DNA of 64,000 bases. Source: Myrica gale (lineage: Eukaryota > Streptophyta > Magnoliopsida > Fagales > Myricaceae). Both the position numbers and the translations under genes were made by a program. Numbering within the stretch: position 1 is the first letter of the stretch; every line of letters starts with the position of its first letter. Shown here piece by piece: positions 40,411-53,647 of this stretch. The stretch lies in assembly GCA_963930655.1 (NCBI GenBank), contig OZ005604.1, positions 3,854,001 through 3,918,000 on the forward strand, read 5' to 3'. Under the pieces are notes generated by a model. That model saw only the letters and a list, made by a program, of their open reading frames with translations, was not told the DNA's origin and ran no database searches.

Positions 40411-41883
40411 CTCTCAAATAAGATCACGTTCCATCAATTTCATAAATCACAAAATATATATTTTTTTTCAATATTAAAAAATATCATTGGACAATGCTCC
40501 AACAAGACGATTTGGTAGCCTTCTTAAATCTTAACTACCAACCTACGTTGTTCTGTTCTGCCACAGGAACTAGTAGTGATCTGGGGATTTGCCCAGAAAT
40601 TTCCCTGCTTCTACTTTTCCACAGATATAGAGCTTCTCTTATATATTCCAATAGTAAATTTTAAATAAATATGATGATATTATTTTTAATACACTTTATT
40701 GTTGCACACTACTGACTAGCAAGGAATAATGGTTTTAAATAAAGAAGCAGTCCTTATTATATATTGCTAACGGAGCTACCCTATTGCCCGACAATGGAAG
40801 GGGGTACGAGAATCAATGCCTTAATTTGTGCAGATAACTTAACGGGAAGCAGCTCAGAAACCTTCACACTTTCTATTGGGTTCCGCAGTCTGAACTGGTA
40901 ACCAATAACCAGAGTATTTTACATAAAACAACACCCCATGAAACCAGCAAAAGTTTTTAATGTTGTCACGTCTCTGCATTGCCCCAAAAAAAGAAGACCC
41001 ATTTCGTACATTAGGCCCAAAGCAAGCAATTTGGAAGTCTATGCTGTCTTTGGTTGTGTTTGTGCCGTGGTGGTCACGAGATCGTACCCAAATATTAATT
41101 GCAGCAGACTGCCATCTGCTTCAATCTTCACGAAGGATAAATATCAATTTAGGGGTTTAATTACTTTTTCTTTATGGGTAATTGATTTCTGTTTTGCTAA
41201 TGTTTTACTATTTATTTTGGTTAACAAAGAAAAATCTTGTTTGGTAAGCTATCGAATGAGCTCACCTAACATATAAGTAAACTCCAGAAAGCGCCATTCA
41301 CAACGATTCTCACTTTTTTTCTTTATGTTTTACTTAAAAAATCTAGAGGAATTTGTTCCTTGAAACATGAAGCACATCCAATGAATTACTATATATATTA
41401 TATGAAAGTTTTGAGGCTTGAAAGAAGAGAGAAGAGGGATAATAACATAACACATCTGCCATGTCCAACCAATTGAGATTTCAAGAAGCATAAAAATACA
41501 AAACTGTGTAGAGATTGTGCAGAGAAGTTGTGCCAAAATATACAATACATACATAGGAGAGGAGCTACCTAGCTGTTAGCCATTTACTTAAAAATCCTAG
41601 AACTAAAACAGAGCATAGATGCCAAGACCAAAATATTCCTCTGGTTTAAAAAACCAACGGGCATGGATGGAGATTGGAGGTCAGGAGAGCAAGGTAGAGA
41701 AGATGCACACTGGGATATATATTTTTCTTTTCTTGCAGAATATCTCCTCTCGACTCTTAGTTCCTATAGGGCCTCAAGAGGAAGGCAGAGTGCAATCAGC
41801 GGTATAAAGGGTCACTCAGACATTGCAGCGTACGCGTGCTCACACTGGGATGTTTAGTCTCTCTCTATAGAGATAGCAACATA
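40411..41883. other. Gene-free stretch downstream of CYP734A
   Basis: Contains the presumed 3' UTR of the minus-strand P450 gene at its right end. Frames here (for example 40938-41276, 112 codons) have no recognisable domain. Confidence 0.4.
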
Positions 41884-44800
41884 TCAGGACCCTTGATCTT
41901 TGGGGTCCACTGGTTGGGACAGAGGTTGGAAAAGGATGGGTGCACCGTGTTGTGGGTAAAGTAGCATCAGGACCGTTGGTGCATGCTGGTAGCTTGGGGC
42001 CAACTTAAATGAGAAGCGTTGCAATATGATGGCTAGGGCTAGTTTCGCCTGCAAGATGGCTAGATTTTGTCCAATGCAAGTGCGGACCCCGAGGCCGAAC
42101 GGAATGAACGCCATCGGATGCTTCGCAGCCCGGGCCGCGCCCTCGGAGAATCGAGCGGGATTGAATTCATTAGCGTCGTTGCCCCACAAGGCTTGGTCAT
42201 GATGGACGGCTATGATCGGAATCAAAATCTCGGTCCCACATGGAATCTTGTAGCCCCCGAGGTCCACATCAGCTTTAGTCCGTCTGATCGTCGCGATCGC
42301 GGGAGGGTACAATCGGAGGGATTCATTCAAGATCATGGTCAGCTGCACATCAGATCATAGTCCAAAAAAATTTCAGAAAATCTCAATTAATTTGATAGAA
42401 TTCTTGACCATCTAAAAAAAAAATCCCTCTGTATTCTTCAAAAAATAACAAAACTACCACTAAATGTTCCCACCAAAAGCAGCAAGAAAAAAAGCGAAAG
42501 GTGGAAGTTTGGTTTTTTTCTAACGAAACAAACATGTGCTAAGAGACAAAAACATGATTGTTTGTCTTCTCTCTAAAATGTGCATATGGATTACACAGAT
42601 AAGCTTACCGTCTTAAGCTTGACAACATCATCTTTGCTGGGTGTATCACGTGCTCCACACACCCTCAGAACCTCCTCACGTGCCTGTACCTGCCACTGCG
42701 GGTGCATTGCTAGAAGAACCGTAGTCCACGTCAGCAAATTGGATGTGGTCTGTTTGCCGGCAAAGAAAAAGCTCTTGCACTCTTCCACAATGTCATGGAC
42801 AGTGATGCTCGATGACGGGGAAGACTTCGATGCCTGAATCATGAGCCCCAGCAGATCCTTTGGACTTTTCCCTTCCAACGTCATAACTGTATCATCTCCA
42901 CCCTTATTTTTCTCATCTTCCCACCGCCGTTCGATTAGCTTCATCACAGATCTCTTGATTTCCTTATCCAATTTCCAAGAATTCATGTTTCTCTTTGTGG
43001 GTAGGAATCTGTCAAAACAAAACAAAAATTAATTAAAACAAAATTGTAAACGTGTTATAATGGTAGATAAGAATAAGATCTGAACTTTCTTTTCGTAAGA
43101 TTAAATTATTGAACATACTTCTAATTAATTACCTGTAGCCAGGAATTATAAGGACGTGATATTGATTGAAAAATATACGTCAGTGAAGACTGCTAGTAAC
43201 GTAAACTTCATTCAAATTCATAACTAGGAAGAGAGTTTAATTAATTAATTACCTGTATCCAGGGATGAAAACTTTTTGAAAAACATCGGCGGCGAGCGCC
43301 ATTTGCTCAGCTTGTAGCCGGTAAACGGCTTTTCCGTCTTCAAAGCTGCTACCGAATGCTGTTCTTGTTATGACATCTTCTGTCAGGGTCTGGAACCACT
43401 CGAAAACTTCGATTTCAACCTCTCCGGACTCCGACATTGCCACCCATTTGTCCAACATTTCCACCACACTCTTTGCCACCACGGGTATCAATAGCTGTAT
43501 AAAAAGTTCACAATAATTAGTATTCCACGTACAAAACAAAATGGAAAAAATGATTAGTCTTTTTCTTTCCGTCTCGTAGCAAAGCACTGATTCATGGTCG
43601 ACGAACTTACTTTGAGATTTTCCATATGGAAGGTGGGGGTGATGATTTTCCGATGCTGCGCCCATTTCTCTCCTTTGAGGCTAATCAGGCCATCACCTTC
43701 AAGCTGTTTCACAAGTGGGTGAGCCTCGATCTTCTCATAGAACTCTGACTTGGAGGTGAAGATATCCCTGATGAGGTCGGGATCGGAGATGGTGAGACGG
43801 ACCGTGGGTCCGAACCAAACAAGAAATGTTGCACCTGCGATGACACGAGGATCATTCGGTTAATGTGGGAAGCACATAGGGAGGGTGCTTAGGGGACAGC
43901 AAATTACTTCTATCGGGGAGTAGACATGAGTTCTGAGACAGACATAAGAAAAGAGAAGCTTTTCACAAAGTAGGAACTACCGCACAACCTCAAGTAGTAA
44001 GTATCGAGTTTGCAAAAAGAGGAAGGAGCAGGAAACATGACAACCATTAATTCAGAGTAAACATGATAGTGTAGACCCTACAGAGAGAGAGAGAGAGGGA
44101 GGAGGCGAAAACAAAATAAAGAAGGAAGAAGACAACGCTAAATTACAACTTCATTGTCAAATTTCAATCCTCCTATAAAACAAAAGGAGGACAAAATAAA
44201 ACGGAAAAGAGAAAATGGAAACTCCACATACAGGATTCAAAAGTTTGATTCTTTGTTTTTCCTAAGAAAAAAGCTACAAATCCAAGCTACTACAATGCTA
44301 GAGCAGTCAGAAGAAACGTATATAAAATTTGTTCCATAAAGCTTTCCGGAATTTCCTGGCGAAGGAGGATGGGAGAAAAAGAAAATGAGGCCAAAAAGAG
44401 AAAAGCAAAGACAGAAGTGGAACAGTCCAAAATCTGAGCTTCAACATCATGCATCTAAGTCCGGAAAAAGCCTGAAAATTTTGTAAAAAGAAGAACCCGA
44501 ACTAGAAAAATAAGCCTTTGAAAAGTCAAATTCTGGAAGCAGTACTGTTCGTGAAACCGGCTAAAGGTACATCAAAACTGAAGGCACGCCCAGAACTCTG
44601 GTATTGGTCGAGTCTTAGCGTGAGGAGGCTAACAACGAGAGTTCTCAGAAAACCAATTAAGGCTCCTTAAATGCCTCCAAAACATTTAAAAACAAAAACT
44701 TCATTGATAAGAGTGATAACGCCTGAGATGTTCCACACAAAAACAAAAAGAATCAATGGTTTTATGCGTGTGAGTGAGTGAGTGAGTCAGGAGTGAGTAT

Positions 44801-45099
44801 GACTGTTAATAGAGAAATATACCATAGATTTTTTTCCAGTGATGGTAGAAGGAGAGGACTCTGGGGAGTATATTGTGAGAGAAAGGCATGGGTTGAGAGG
44901 ATGCCTTCAACATCATCCCCACAAGTTCTTTGACGTTTCCAATGAAGAAACGATATGGGGGTCCTCTGATCCCTTGCTTGGAGAAATGGTCTTCAATCAT
45001 TCTGGGCCTCCACCAGAGCAGCACAACCACCTTCAGCACAAGCAATATGAACAGGAAAGATACGGTAAGAAGCTTCAGCCAGGACAAGAGCTCCTCCAT
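41884..45099 (-). CDS. CYP734A1: Cytochrome P450 CYP734A, brassinosteroid C-26 hydroxylase (BAS1 type)
   Basis: Five exons on the minus strand (45099-44823, 43834-43611, 43494-43253, 43008-42609, 42342-41884) join in frame to 533 residues, near the 520 of Arabidopsis CYP734A1/BAS1. The family inactivates brassinolide and castasterone by C-26 hydroxylation in the endoplasmic reticulum. An N-terminal anchor (about 9-30) is followed by WWRPRMIEDHFSKQGIRGPP, the family hinge. The I-helix AGKQTT is at 331-336, ExxR at 388-391 (ESLR), NPARF at 442-446, and the heme loop FGLGVRTCIG holds Cys470. All key residues are present, splice sites are canonical and I see no damage. CYP734A genes are usually brassinosteroid-induced; no specific element is claimed here. 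The exact CYP734A member number is by similarity. Confidence 0.95.
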
Positions 45100-45147
45100 A
45101 TTGTTTAATCTTGAATTCTCTGAAGCAAGAGACTCTCTCTTCGCCAG

Positions 45148-45155
45148 TTTATATA
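45148..45155 (-). promoter_or_regulatory. Putative TATA box of CYP734A
   Basis: On the minus strand ctatataaa lies about 50 bp before the ATG at 45099. This would give a very short leader of about 20 nt, so a start farther upstream is also possible. A GA/CT-rich tract at about 45255-45300 lies just upstream. Confidence 0.4.
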
Positions 45156-45159
45156 GCAA

Positions 45160-46210
45160 AGCAGCCTTATAAATTGCTTCTTATCTGCTTTGCTTGTGTT
45201 GGTATCTTGTTGTGTAGCGTGCTGGCCAGTGGCTTTAATAGTTAATACTATAAGGGAGGGGGAGGGAGAGAGAGAGAGAGTTTAGGAGGGAGAGGCTATC
45301 AGCAAGGCCAACGGCGTAGGGGCCGCCATTGGAATTCTAAGGGTCAACGAATGAGTGGGTATTTTAATTTATTTTAATTCTTTGAAGACAATGCTACCCT
45401 TGTCTTTTTCTAGTAACGTTATTGTTTTCTCCAAGTTCCTTAATTCGTATAGCTTTATAAATATTTTTGAGGTAATTCTTATAGAATTTGCTCTCTAAAT
45501 TACTGCTATTAAGTTTAAAAATATCAGCATATATAGAAGCTAAACAATACGAATTATGGAATATTTATTCAATGGGACATTCTTTCTAAAATATATAAAA
45601 ATATTTCTATATTTATATGAAGTAACCCATTTTCGATAAAGGCATATGCCTGCGGCTACTGCCTTTATTAGCATATTTTGTTCTTTAGTTAGTCTAACCA
45701 CTGCTTTAGTACTACCACAGGCTATTTCCTATTTCCAAGAAAGTCCTGCATGCCAGATGCGAGGATATTTTGGTCACTTAAATGGTACGTTTTGGAAAAC
45801 AATTAAGGCATGATTGGAGGACAACAGAGGAGCATGAGTTGTATATTTTTGTTTTTTTAAATCCCCCCCATAACTATTAACCATACTACATAATTGGGAT
45901 CGTCTGGTGAATTAATAAAAACTTGTAAACTTATGTCTCCTCCTTCCCAGACCCCTGGCCTCTCTTCCCCAAAAATTCCAAAAGAAAATTAGAAACAAAT
46001 TAATTAAATAAGATATTAATGCCCGTGACTAATCCCATTATATATTTAAGTCCAATAAAGATGAACGTGAATAATATGACTTAAAGTGGGACAAATTTGA
46101 ACCATTGACTTCCAAAATAGAGGGGTCATGACCTATACCAAGTAATTTATCATTTTTTCTTTGGGTGAGTGGAAATCAAATGTTATATTCTAATTATGTG
46201 GTGAAAAATG
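45160..46210. other. 5' flank of CYP734A
   Basis: AT-rich sequence without coding capacity. Confidence 0.35.
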
Positions 46211-46376
46211 GAGTTAATACACTTTTTATTATAATATTTTTGAAAATATCAATTTTCGTCCAAATTAACAGCAAATGGCGTAAAGTGTACCAGCGTAATA
46301 GTTGATAGGCGAAATGACCAAAATCTATAGTACGTGGTATCTCAATAGTGAGTAGGCAAAAAGTATATTTTACTCA
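46211..46376. mobile_element. Possible MITE, 166 bp
   Basis: The ends gagttaatacactttttatt and gcaaaaagtatattttactc are weakly inverted, and the interior has the cgaaatgaccaaaatc phrase common in Mutator-like MITEs. No convincing target duplication was found. Confidence 0.35.
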
Positions 46377-49300
46377 AGATTTTAATTAACATATTCAGCT
46401 AATATTAAAAGATCAGATTATTATTTCAATGAAAGATGAAAAAATACATATAAAGGTGGGTTTCTATTTGAGACTAGGGAAGGGAATATATTTTATACAA
46501 GCTTAATTAAACTAAACGAAAAAGTACTAAACACACATGTATGTATGTGTAGACCGAAGAAGAGCTGTTTAAAACCACGTGGTGCTTTTTGCTAAGAGAT
46601 ACATGATATGTATCACTCAGATTAGAATCGATCGTCTATGCTAGCTTTGCGGGTAAATTCATCATTAAATTAAGTACATAAATTAAGTTTCTATAACAGT
46701 AAATTATCTCCTAATATTATCTGCTAAATATGTAATTAGTGACATATATATCATAAATCAATCAAGTATTTATTTACTTGAGAAAGATTAATATTATGAT
46801 TTTCCAAAGTATTTTAGAAATTAAGTAATGTTAATGATCATGATCACGTATTAATTAGTGTTCTATCTGACGGACCATTTACAAGAAGAAGTAAAATTTA
46901 AATTATTCCAACGAATCAAATATTTCAAATTGTGCGGAATATTAATTACTTTGGAAAATCTCGACTAAACAGAAACTGATCAATTCTATTAATAGCTCTA
47001 GGAATTCGCTAATTTATTCTAAAGGTTAATTAATTACGTGAAAATTATAGTTTATATACGAAGCTGAGCTAGATAAGTTAATATATATATATATATATAT
47101 ATATATACATGAAATGGGGACGCAACGTCCTCGATCGTTTAAATATATAAGGCAACTTGTGTTGTGTATTGAAAGTGACAAATATCATGCTGTAAAACGG
47201 CCCCAGCCGTATATACACAAGTCAACTGAATGATCTCATTCTTTCCGGCTTCTTTTTAATTTCTTATGTTATTTTTTCTCCCTTTCCCAGACAATATGCC
47301 GAGATCAAGTACCAATTCTTATAATTTATAAAAAAAAGTGGACAATTTTAGGAATACGGAGAATTAAAAGATTTAATTTTCACTGAATTTATCTGTACTA
47401 TAATTATTTTACTAATTAACTAGTATGCTTTGGACTCGTTTGGCAGCTTTAAAATAAAATCCTTATGAAATTTATTGGAGTAAAATAAATAAATAAAGAA
47501 TCCGTCCGAACCCAAACCCTAGCGAGCGCCTAAATACATTACGACAGTTGCCAACCCGATCCTAATAGGGACGTATGGTCAGGTCGGAAAATTGCGAAAC
47601 CCATCTGGCCACTGCTCCCTGATCTCCAATGTTCATTGCATATGATCGCAAGAGCAAATCAAAAATATTAATATACGTATATATATACGCGGTGTAAACA
47701 CGGAAGGATGATGGCCAAGCAAAATCGCAGGCAGCTGCTTGCTTAAGCGGGCATCCATGGAAACAGTAGTAGGACAGAATGTGAAGGGGGAAAGCTATGG
47801 TTCCCAACTTCTTTCCTAGCTTGTTCCCGAAAAGATGATTTGGGAAGAAAAAGAGAGGGGGCACAAAGGGGTTTGTTGTTTTGGCATGTTGCTCTTAAAT
47901 TTGTGCACATGGGAACAAGGCTGTCGATTGTAGGTTTTCTTTCTTTGCTTTAGGTAGGGAAATATGCTCTACTTGACCCAACCATGGGGTGCCCACGTAG
48001 AGGCCCCCATCCTTAATCTTGTCCTAATAGACCCAAGACATGTTGGGGCTATGTGCTCCTCATGGGTCCTACAGTCTTTAAAATAAAACAAATCAGCAGT
48101 TACACATAGTGTTTGATAACGTACGATATTCTTTCTTATTTTCTTCCAAGGAGTTAGTTTGTAAGTACTTAGTCATTAGTGTCAGAAGGATATGGCTGAG
48201 TACTTTATAACCGATGAAGTTGCTCTCAGCGAGATTAGACAAACTAACCGTTCAAATTGACTTGTAGTTTGTGATGGTTCTGGACTAGGAGGAGCATAGA
48301 ATTTGTAATTAAGGGATAATATCCACCCACAAAAGAGAGGAACCCACACGAAATGTTTACGTAAGACGAAGATCACACACAAGCAACAGTTGTGAAAGAT
48401 GTCTGATCAATTAAGTGGTGGGGATGGCAAGAATACTGTTGGGTTAATATATTTCTATCGATATTGCATGTTTTGGCATGTCTGACTCATTGAGTATCTA
48501 TTTTAGAACAAGGAACCTGATCTAACACCAATTCTCAAATAGCACGAAACTCTTGCATAAGTTCATGAAATCAAACTGCATGTCTGTGTGCGTGTCTAAA
48601 AGAGAGAGAGAATCGAATCGTAGAGTTCAAGGGGCTGTTCATGCTGTCTATCTAGATAGAGGCTGATTCAAATGAAACTTGATTGGAAGGAAGAAATAAG
48701 AGAATCGTCTAGGCATTACTGAACCAAGTTGTGGAGTTTTCGAAGATGTCGACCCAAAATAATCCAACAAAGAAAAACCGGCAGCTGATCACTTTGGTTT
48801 CCTTTATACTTTGCCATGTTTATTTTGGTTTCCATTTGTACGTTGGCCACCTTTATGAAGATTCAGACGCTACAACAACAGCTCCTAGTCACAATTGCTT
48901 TAAATTCCGGAGAAGGGCAGATGCATCCGGTAGTGGCACTTCCTTTATGGCCTTCCATATATTGGACAGATTCCTTTATTTCATAATCAATCACGTTCGC
49001 ATGCATGATCCTCGTTCCATTGCTTTCCTTCTTTCTCATAGAGAATTGATTGGGAGAAATTTTTGTTGAGCACGATAACAGTAAAAATTGCCTGACATCC
49101 ATATTAATTGAAGACGTGTTCTACCATCTTCTTACGGCTAGCAGAGCTGTAAGACTTAAATAAGGTTTTAGGGAACTATATACGTAATTACTAATTCAAT
49201 AGAAAAGGAAAATAAGCAAGCTAACCTACTTAATTAACAACACATGCATGCAACATTATCACAATTCCATTAATTCTTCTGACAGTTGACATGCGCTACG

Positions 49301-51452
49301 AGATATTGCTTTACGCAATAAAAAGTAAATCCCCACAGAGCAATTAATTAAGGTGTCAAGCAAAATAGTATGCACAATTGTCAAATAAACGAAAAAAAAT
49401 CATGACTGAGTTAATTATTAAACCAACACGAAAGAAATAAAAATTAAATTAATTACTAGCTGATCTGATGCAAATTTTAATTAAAAACTGAGCTTATATA
49501 GTCCTTGCTTAAATTTGAATCTTGCTACAGCTTCTTCTGCATGGGGGTCACTTTGAAAATTGCACAAACCCCTAATATTGTTAAAAAATCACGGACACCT
49601 TTCACAGAAAATCGGTGCCTCGGTGGGACCGGACAATCTTGTTTAGTGGACGCATGCAACATTAAATTAGACTAACTAAAAATTCAAGATGATTTTGAAA
49701 GTTCAACGGGCCGGGACAATTTCCTTTGTTCATGGCCTGAATTACGAGGCATTAATGTGTCACTAATTGGAAGAACATTTTGCCTCTCAAGTTGGGATTT
49801 GCGAAGGCTTTCCTTATCTTGGCCCCTATGTCTCTACATCTATAACCACCGTTTCTCTCCCATGCATGTCGATCATTTGCAAATAATAAAAGAAAATATC
49901 ATTCTTTTTCTTAGGGATCAAATGGGTTTCAAAGAATATTCTGCTTTTTACATACCTTCGTCTGTTTGATCAGATTCTTGCTATGACATGATGTAGCCAA
50001 TGTGTTGTTATGTATGAGATATTCTCACCCCTAGAGGGATGACTTCTGCATGCATAGTACCAATGCTTGTTCCAATAAGGTTTCATAGAACAGTGCTTAT
50101 GTGTTAAAATCAAGTTTTCATTAATACGATGTTAGATAATATATTTTAAATAATTAAATTTATCATTTTCTATTAATTAAATTAAAATTTTGAATTAAGT
50201 GATAGATTTACATTATATCATAAAACAATATCTTGAATTCAAGACATGATCCGCAATTCACCCTATTTCAATTATGCCAAAGAGATGAGGGTAATATATA
50301 TCCATAATCATGATCTCATTAGCATGATCCTATTGTTATGCCCTTGATGACCCTTTGGTTATACTATGGATGGGTCCCTCTGAAGGACATCTCGAGGAAG
50401 AACCTGTTGTCTCCCCTTCTAGAGCCTCGTGATTGATAGATGCCTAAGCGATATGGTGGTATTATCAAAGATAATCTCACCCGGCCAGATAGAGAATTTC
50501 AACATTCGGTCTCTCTCAGCGTCTTTCTTAATTGGCCTGATAATTGAGAAGAAAAGCCTCGAGGCCATAAGTGTATCAAATCGTATATAGCAGAAAACAT
50601 TATTACGAAGTGACCAACTAATTAAACGAAAATATATATCACAGATTTTGATGCAACTCTGTGGAAGAAAGAAAGAAAAAAAAAAGCCGAATTTAACGAT
50701 AGACTTGGAACTTAGTTCAAGGAGAATCATTGACAATATATACGTGATCATAAGAGAGAGATCGAGAAGAAATTTTAGAAAGCGAAAAAAGATTTTGATC
50801 AATTGGTCAAGATCATAAGCTAGAAGAGCGGGAGAGGGGATATGCTCATATGATTGGTGGGCAAATCCCGCCCTGACCACCAAATCTCGTATATATCTTT
50901 CCCCGTGATTGGTCAATCTCCTTTTCTTAGTTCAAACCCTAACCTAGAATTTTCTCCAACACCCAAATGATCTTGAATTCAACCTTGCAATATGCATCAG
51001 CTAGCACGGACGTCCTTCTATTATGGCATCCTTGACCTAGATGCCTCATCTTTTAAACCGAAACTTGTTGACCTTCGAAAATAAAGGTTGAAGAATCCAT
51101 AGCTACTCAGTGCCAAATCCATTTGAAAGGAGACCGATCGGCTGACTCCAAGTCCTTGTCAGCTTTATAATGGTAATAGTAATTACGTTTGTTTAAAGTA
51201 TAGTTGATGGTCAAGAAATGCGCACTTAATTATAGATTCAATCAACACATAAAGCGCAATTTTTCACCACCAAGAGCATGCGTTATGCGCATGCTTTTGC
51301 CTAAAGCTCCTCGATCGTTTAGTGTTTAGATTTCCAGGTCAATTTCGAAGATCCTTCACCCTTTTTTAATGACTAATCGGTGGAGAATATATGATGTTAA
51401 TTCCTAAACCTTTTCGAATATCCTCTTTTATATGCCATCCAATATCTCAGTT
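46377..51452. other. Long gene-free AT-rich stretch
   Basis: About 5 kb with no supported gene. It includes an (AT)n microsatellite at 47079-47107. Open frames such as 48731-49069 (112 codons) and 50419-50916 (165 codons, minus) have amino-acid make-up typical of chance frames and no recognisable motif. Confidence 0.4.
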
Positions 51453-51736
51453 CACTACAAAAATTAAAAAGCTTTAGTGACAAATTGGAGTTCTTCACTT
51501 AAGAACACTGTTCAGTGACCAAAATTAAGATTCGTTTACACTAATATTTGAATAACCAAATTCTTCACTTAAGAGAATGCTTATCCGGACAGATTTGCGT
51601 ACAAATATTTGAATTTGTCACCCAAATTCTTTCATGATATGCTTACATTAACAATTTTCTTTGTCACCCAAAACATTTGGTGACGAATTGGTAACTTTTT
51701 GTGACAAATTATTTCGTAGCCAAACTTCTTATAGTG
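51453..51736. mobile_element. CACTA-like MITE, 284 bp
   Basis: Begins cactacaaaaatt and ends cttcttatagtg, the CACTA-type termini common in plant MITEs. The interior repeats gacaaattgg/gacgaattgg/gacaaatt and tttgtcaccc, which are usual for this group. The 3-bp flanks (gtt and gtg) agree at two of three positions. Confidence 0.65.
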
Positions 51737-53459
51737 GTGGATGACATACAAGTGTAGATCGCAAATGTCAACTCCATGCTAAGCAAGCACAATCGAAGTG
51801 CATTATGATTATAACCTCTTCAGGAAATGAAAATCATATCCATAAGATTATTTATTCAAAATAATTTGGGTCATCATAGATAGTTACAGTTAGTGCGTGT
51901 CAAATCCATAAATTAGAGGTAATAACTAATTTGATTCTCCTTGGTAGTGGTTAATGCACGCCAGACTTGTGTCCCTTGTTCATGCTCGTGCTCATGACCA
52001 GCTTTCCTTGTCAACAAAATCTTTATGAGATAAGCAGATTGTTAGCAATGAAGGAAATCCCTGGATATTAGAATCGTATCCTCGTCCTTGTCTAGTTCCA
52101 TCAATCCCTGGATATTGACAATACAGCCAAATTTGAGCCCTGATCTTACATTTAACAATTTACCTTTACAGACTTATTATTGCTTAGGTTCGTTATTGTC
52201 CAACAGAGAATTACGTAGCCTAATACTGAGACTTTTCGTCTACGCAATCAACGGTGTGACGGGTCCTTCACACTGCCGCAGCTGCACTGTATGTACTGTC
52301 TCTCTTCTTCTGATCTTTTTCCCGTATCTACTTGCCAGGTCAAATCAAGATCCGCCACGTGTCACCCAATCATTTACAGTTTCTCTTTCTTTTTTTTGGC
52401 ATGATTCAAGCCATTTCGTTCCATCAACTCAGCTCTCTAAGGGTTGGCACTTGGCAGATGCAGCAGGAGTCTCACTTCACTGTTTTCTTCTCCTACTTAC
52501 GAAATTGCCCCCTTATCATTTTTGTTTCTTCTTTTTTAGAGCAAAAAATAAATATATAATTTGTTTTCTTTTTCAAATCATAGAGAAAACGACAAAAAGA
52601 AGCTACTACTAATTTTCTAATTTTATTGGGGTTTTTTTTGTTTAATTGACTGCTTTTTAAAAAATTAATTTACTGCTGGAAACATAATAATCTCTAAGCT
52701 ACTTAGGTGGTAGCTAGGCGAAATAGAAAAAAGGCACTTTGTAGTCCTAGAGGGACGCAATGAGTACTGGTGATAACGTTATCTCGTCTTTTTATCCCTT
52801 GGGCTTTTAATTATTGCAATCTCTATGTAATCAAAAGGTCGCTATTACTTCCTAGATGAAGTCCTCCATAATTAGGAGCGACCCATTTCCCCAAATACAT
52901 CCTAATTAAGCGCTTTGGTTTAAAAATCTAACTCTTTAAATCATTACCAAATACCTCTAAATCAACTAACTATAATTTGCAAAAGAATTATAGGCCCTAA
53001 TGCAAAAACTCTCTCTAAATCTCGTAATTTAGTTCTTCCTTTGAACCTTATATCCAGAGTTTAGGAGAATCTATTTAAAAGCAAGCCAGAATACAAAAGA
53101 CAGAGAGAGAGAGAGGGGCTCGTCGTAACTGAACAAGGTAATCATGAAGTCATGAGTTTCTCTGTCGAAGTGACACCCAATTGGGCTATCCCGATCTGGA
53201 CGAGGCTCAAAGATAAGGGCAAGCTTTGGAAGATACAGAGCAAATCACATGCCTCCAAATCTCCCCTGCTAATTTATACGTATATATATATATAGAGAGA
53301 GAGAGATAAAGAAGCAGCAGGGGGTCAGGTCTGTTTTCGAGTACAAAGATAACAACCTCTGCCAGTTAGCAGTAACATATAAGAATCAGCGGCAAAGGCC
53401 AATCCGTACTTTCTGCTGGACTACAACCCTCGTGAATCGAGGTCAGTGCTTTCACTTTT
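51737..53459. other. Gene-free stretch
   Basis: Includes a 174-codon open frame (52088-52612) rich in Leu, Phe and Ser that shows no domain and is probably chance. A GC-richer segment at about 53100-53270 with GA-rich edges looks like it could be transcribed, but no frame supports a protein. Short (TA)n and (GA)n runs lie at about 53280-53310. Confidence 0.35.
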
Positions 53460-53599
53460 TCCAGTTAAAACCTTCTTCTTCTTCTTCTTTTTCCTTATTT
53501 TACACTTCGCTGCCCACCAATGACGAACTTTTTATCTCCCCCCTTAACTTCCCCAGATTTATTCAGAAACATCAGTTTACAATTCACGGTAAACACTTT
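53460..53599 (+). repeat. First copy of a tandem duplication (empty-site copy)
   Basis: About 130 bp starting cagttaaaacc and including cttattttacac, ccaccaatgacgaac, ttccccagatt. The second copy starts at 53597 and is split by the hAT element, resuming at 54882. This first copy has no insertion. Confidence 0.7.
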
Positions 53600-53647
53600 T
53601 TTCAGTTAAAACCCTCTATTTTTTTTTCCTTATTTACACGTCACTAA

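Noticed and set aside
50419-50916. 165-codon minus-strand frame
   Set aside because: No domain or family pattern, AT-driven residue use and no promoter or splice context.
52088-52612. 174-codon plus-strand frame
   Set aside because: Leu/Phe/Ser-rich with no recognisable domain; consistent with a chance frame in pyrimidine-rich DNA.
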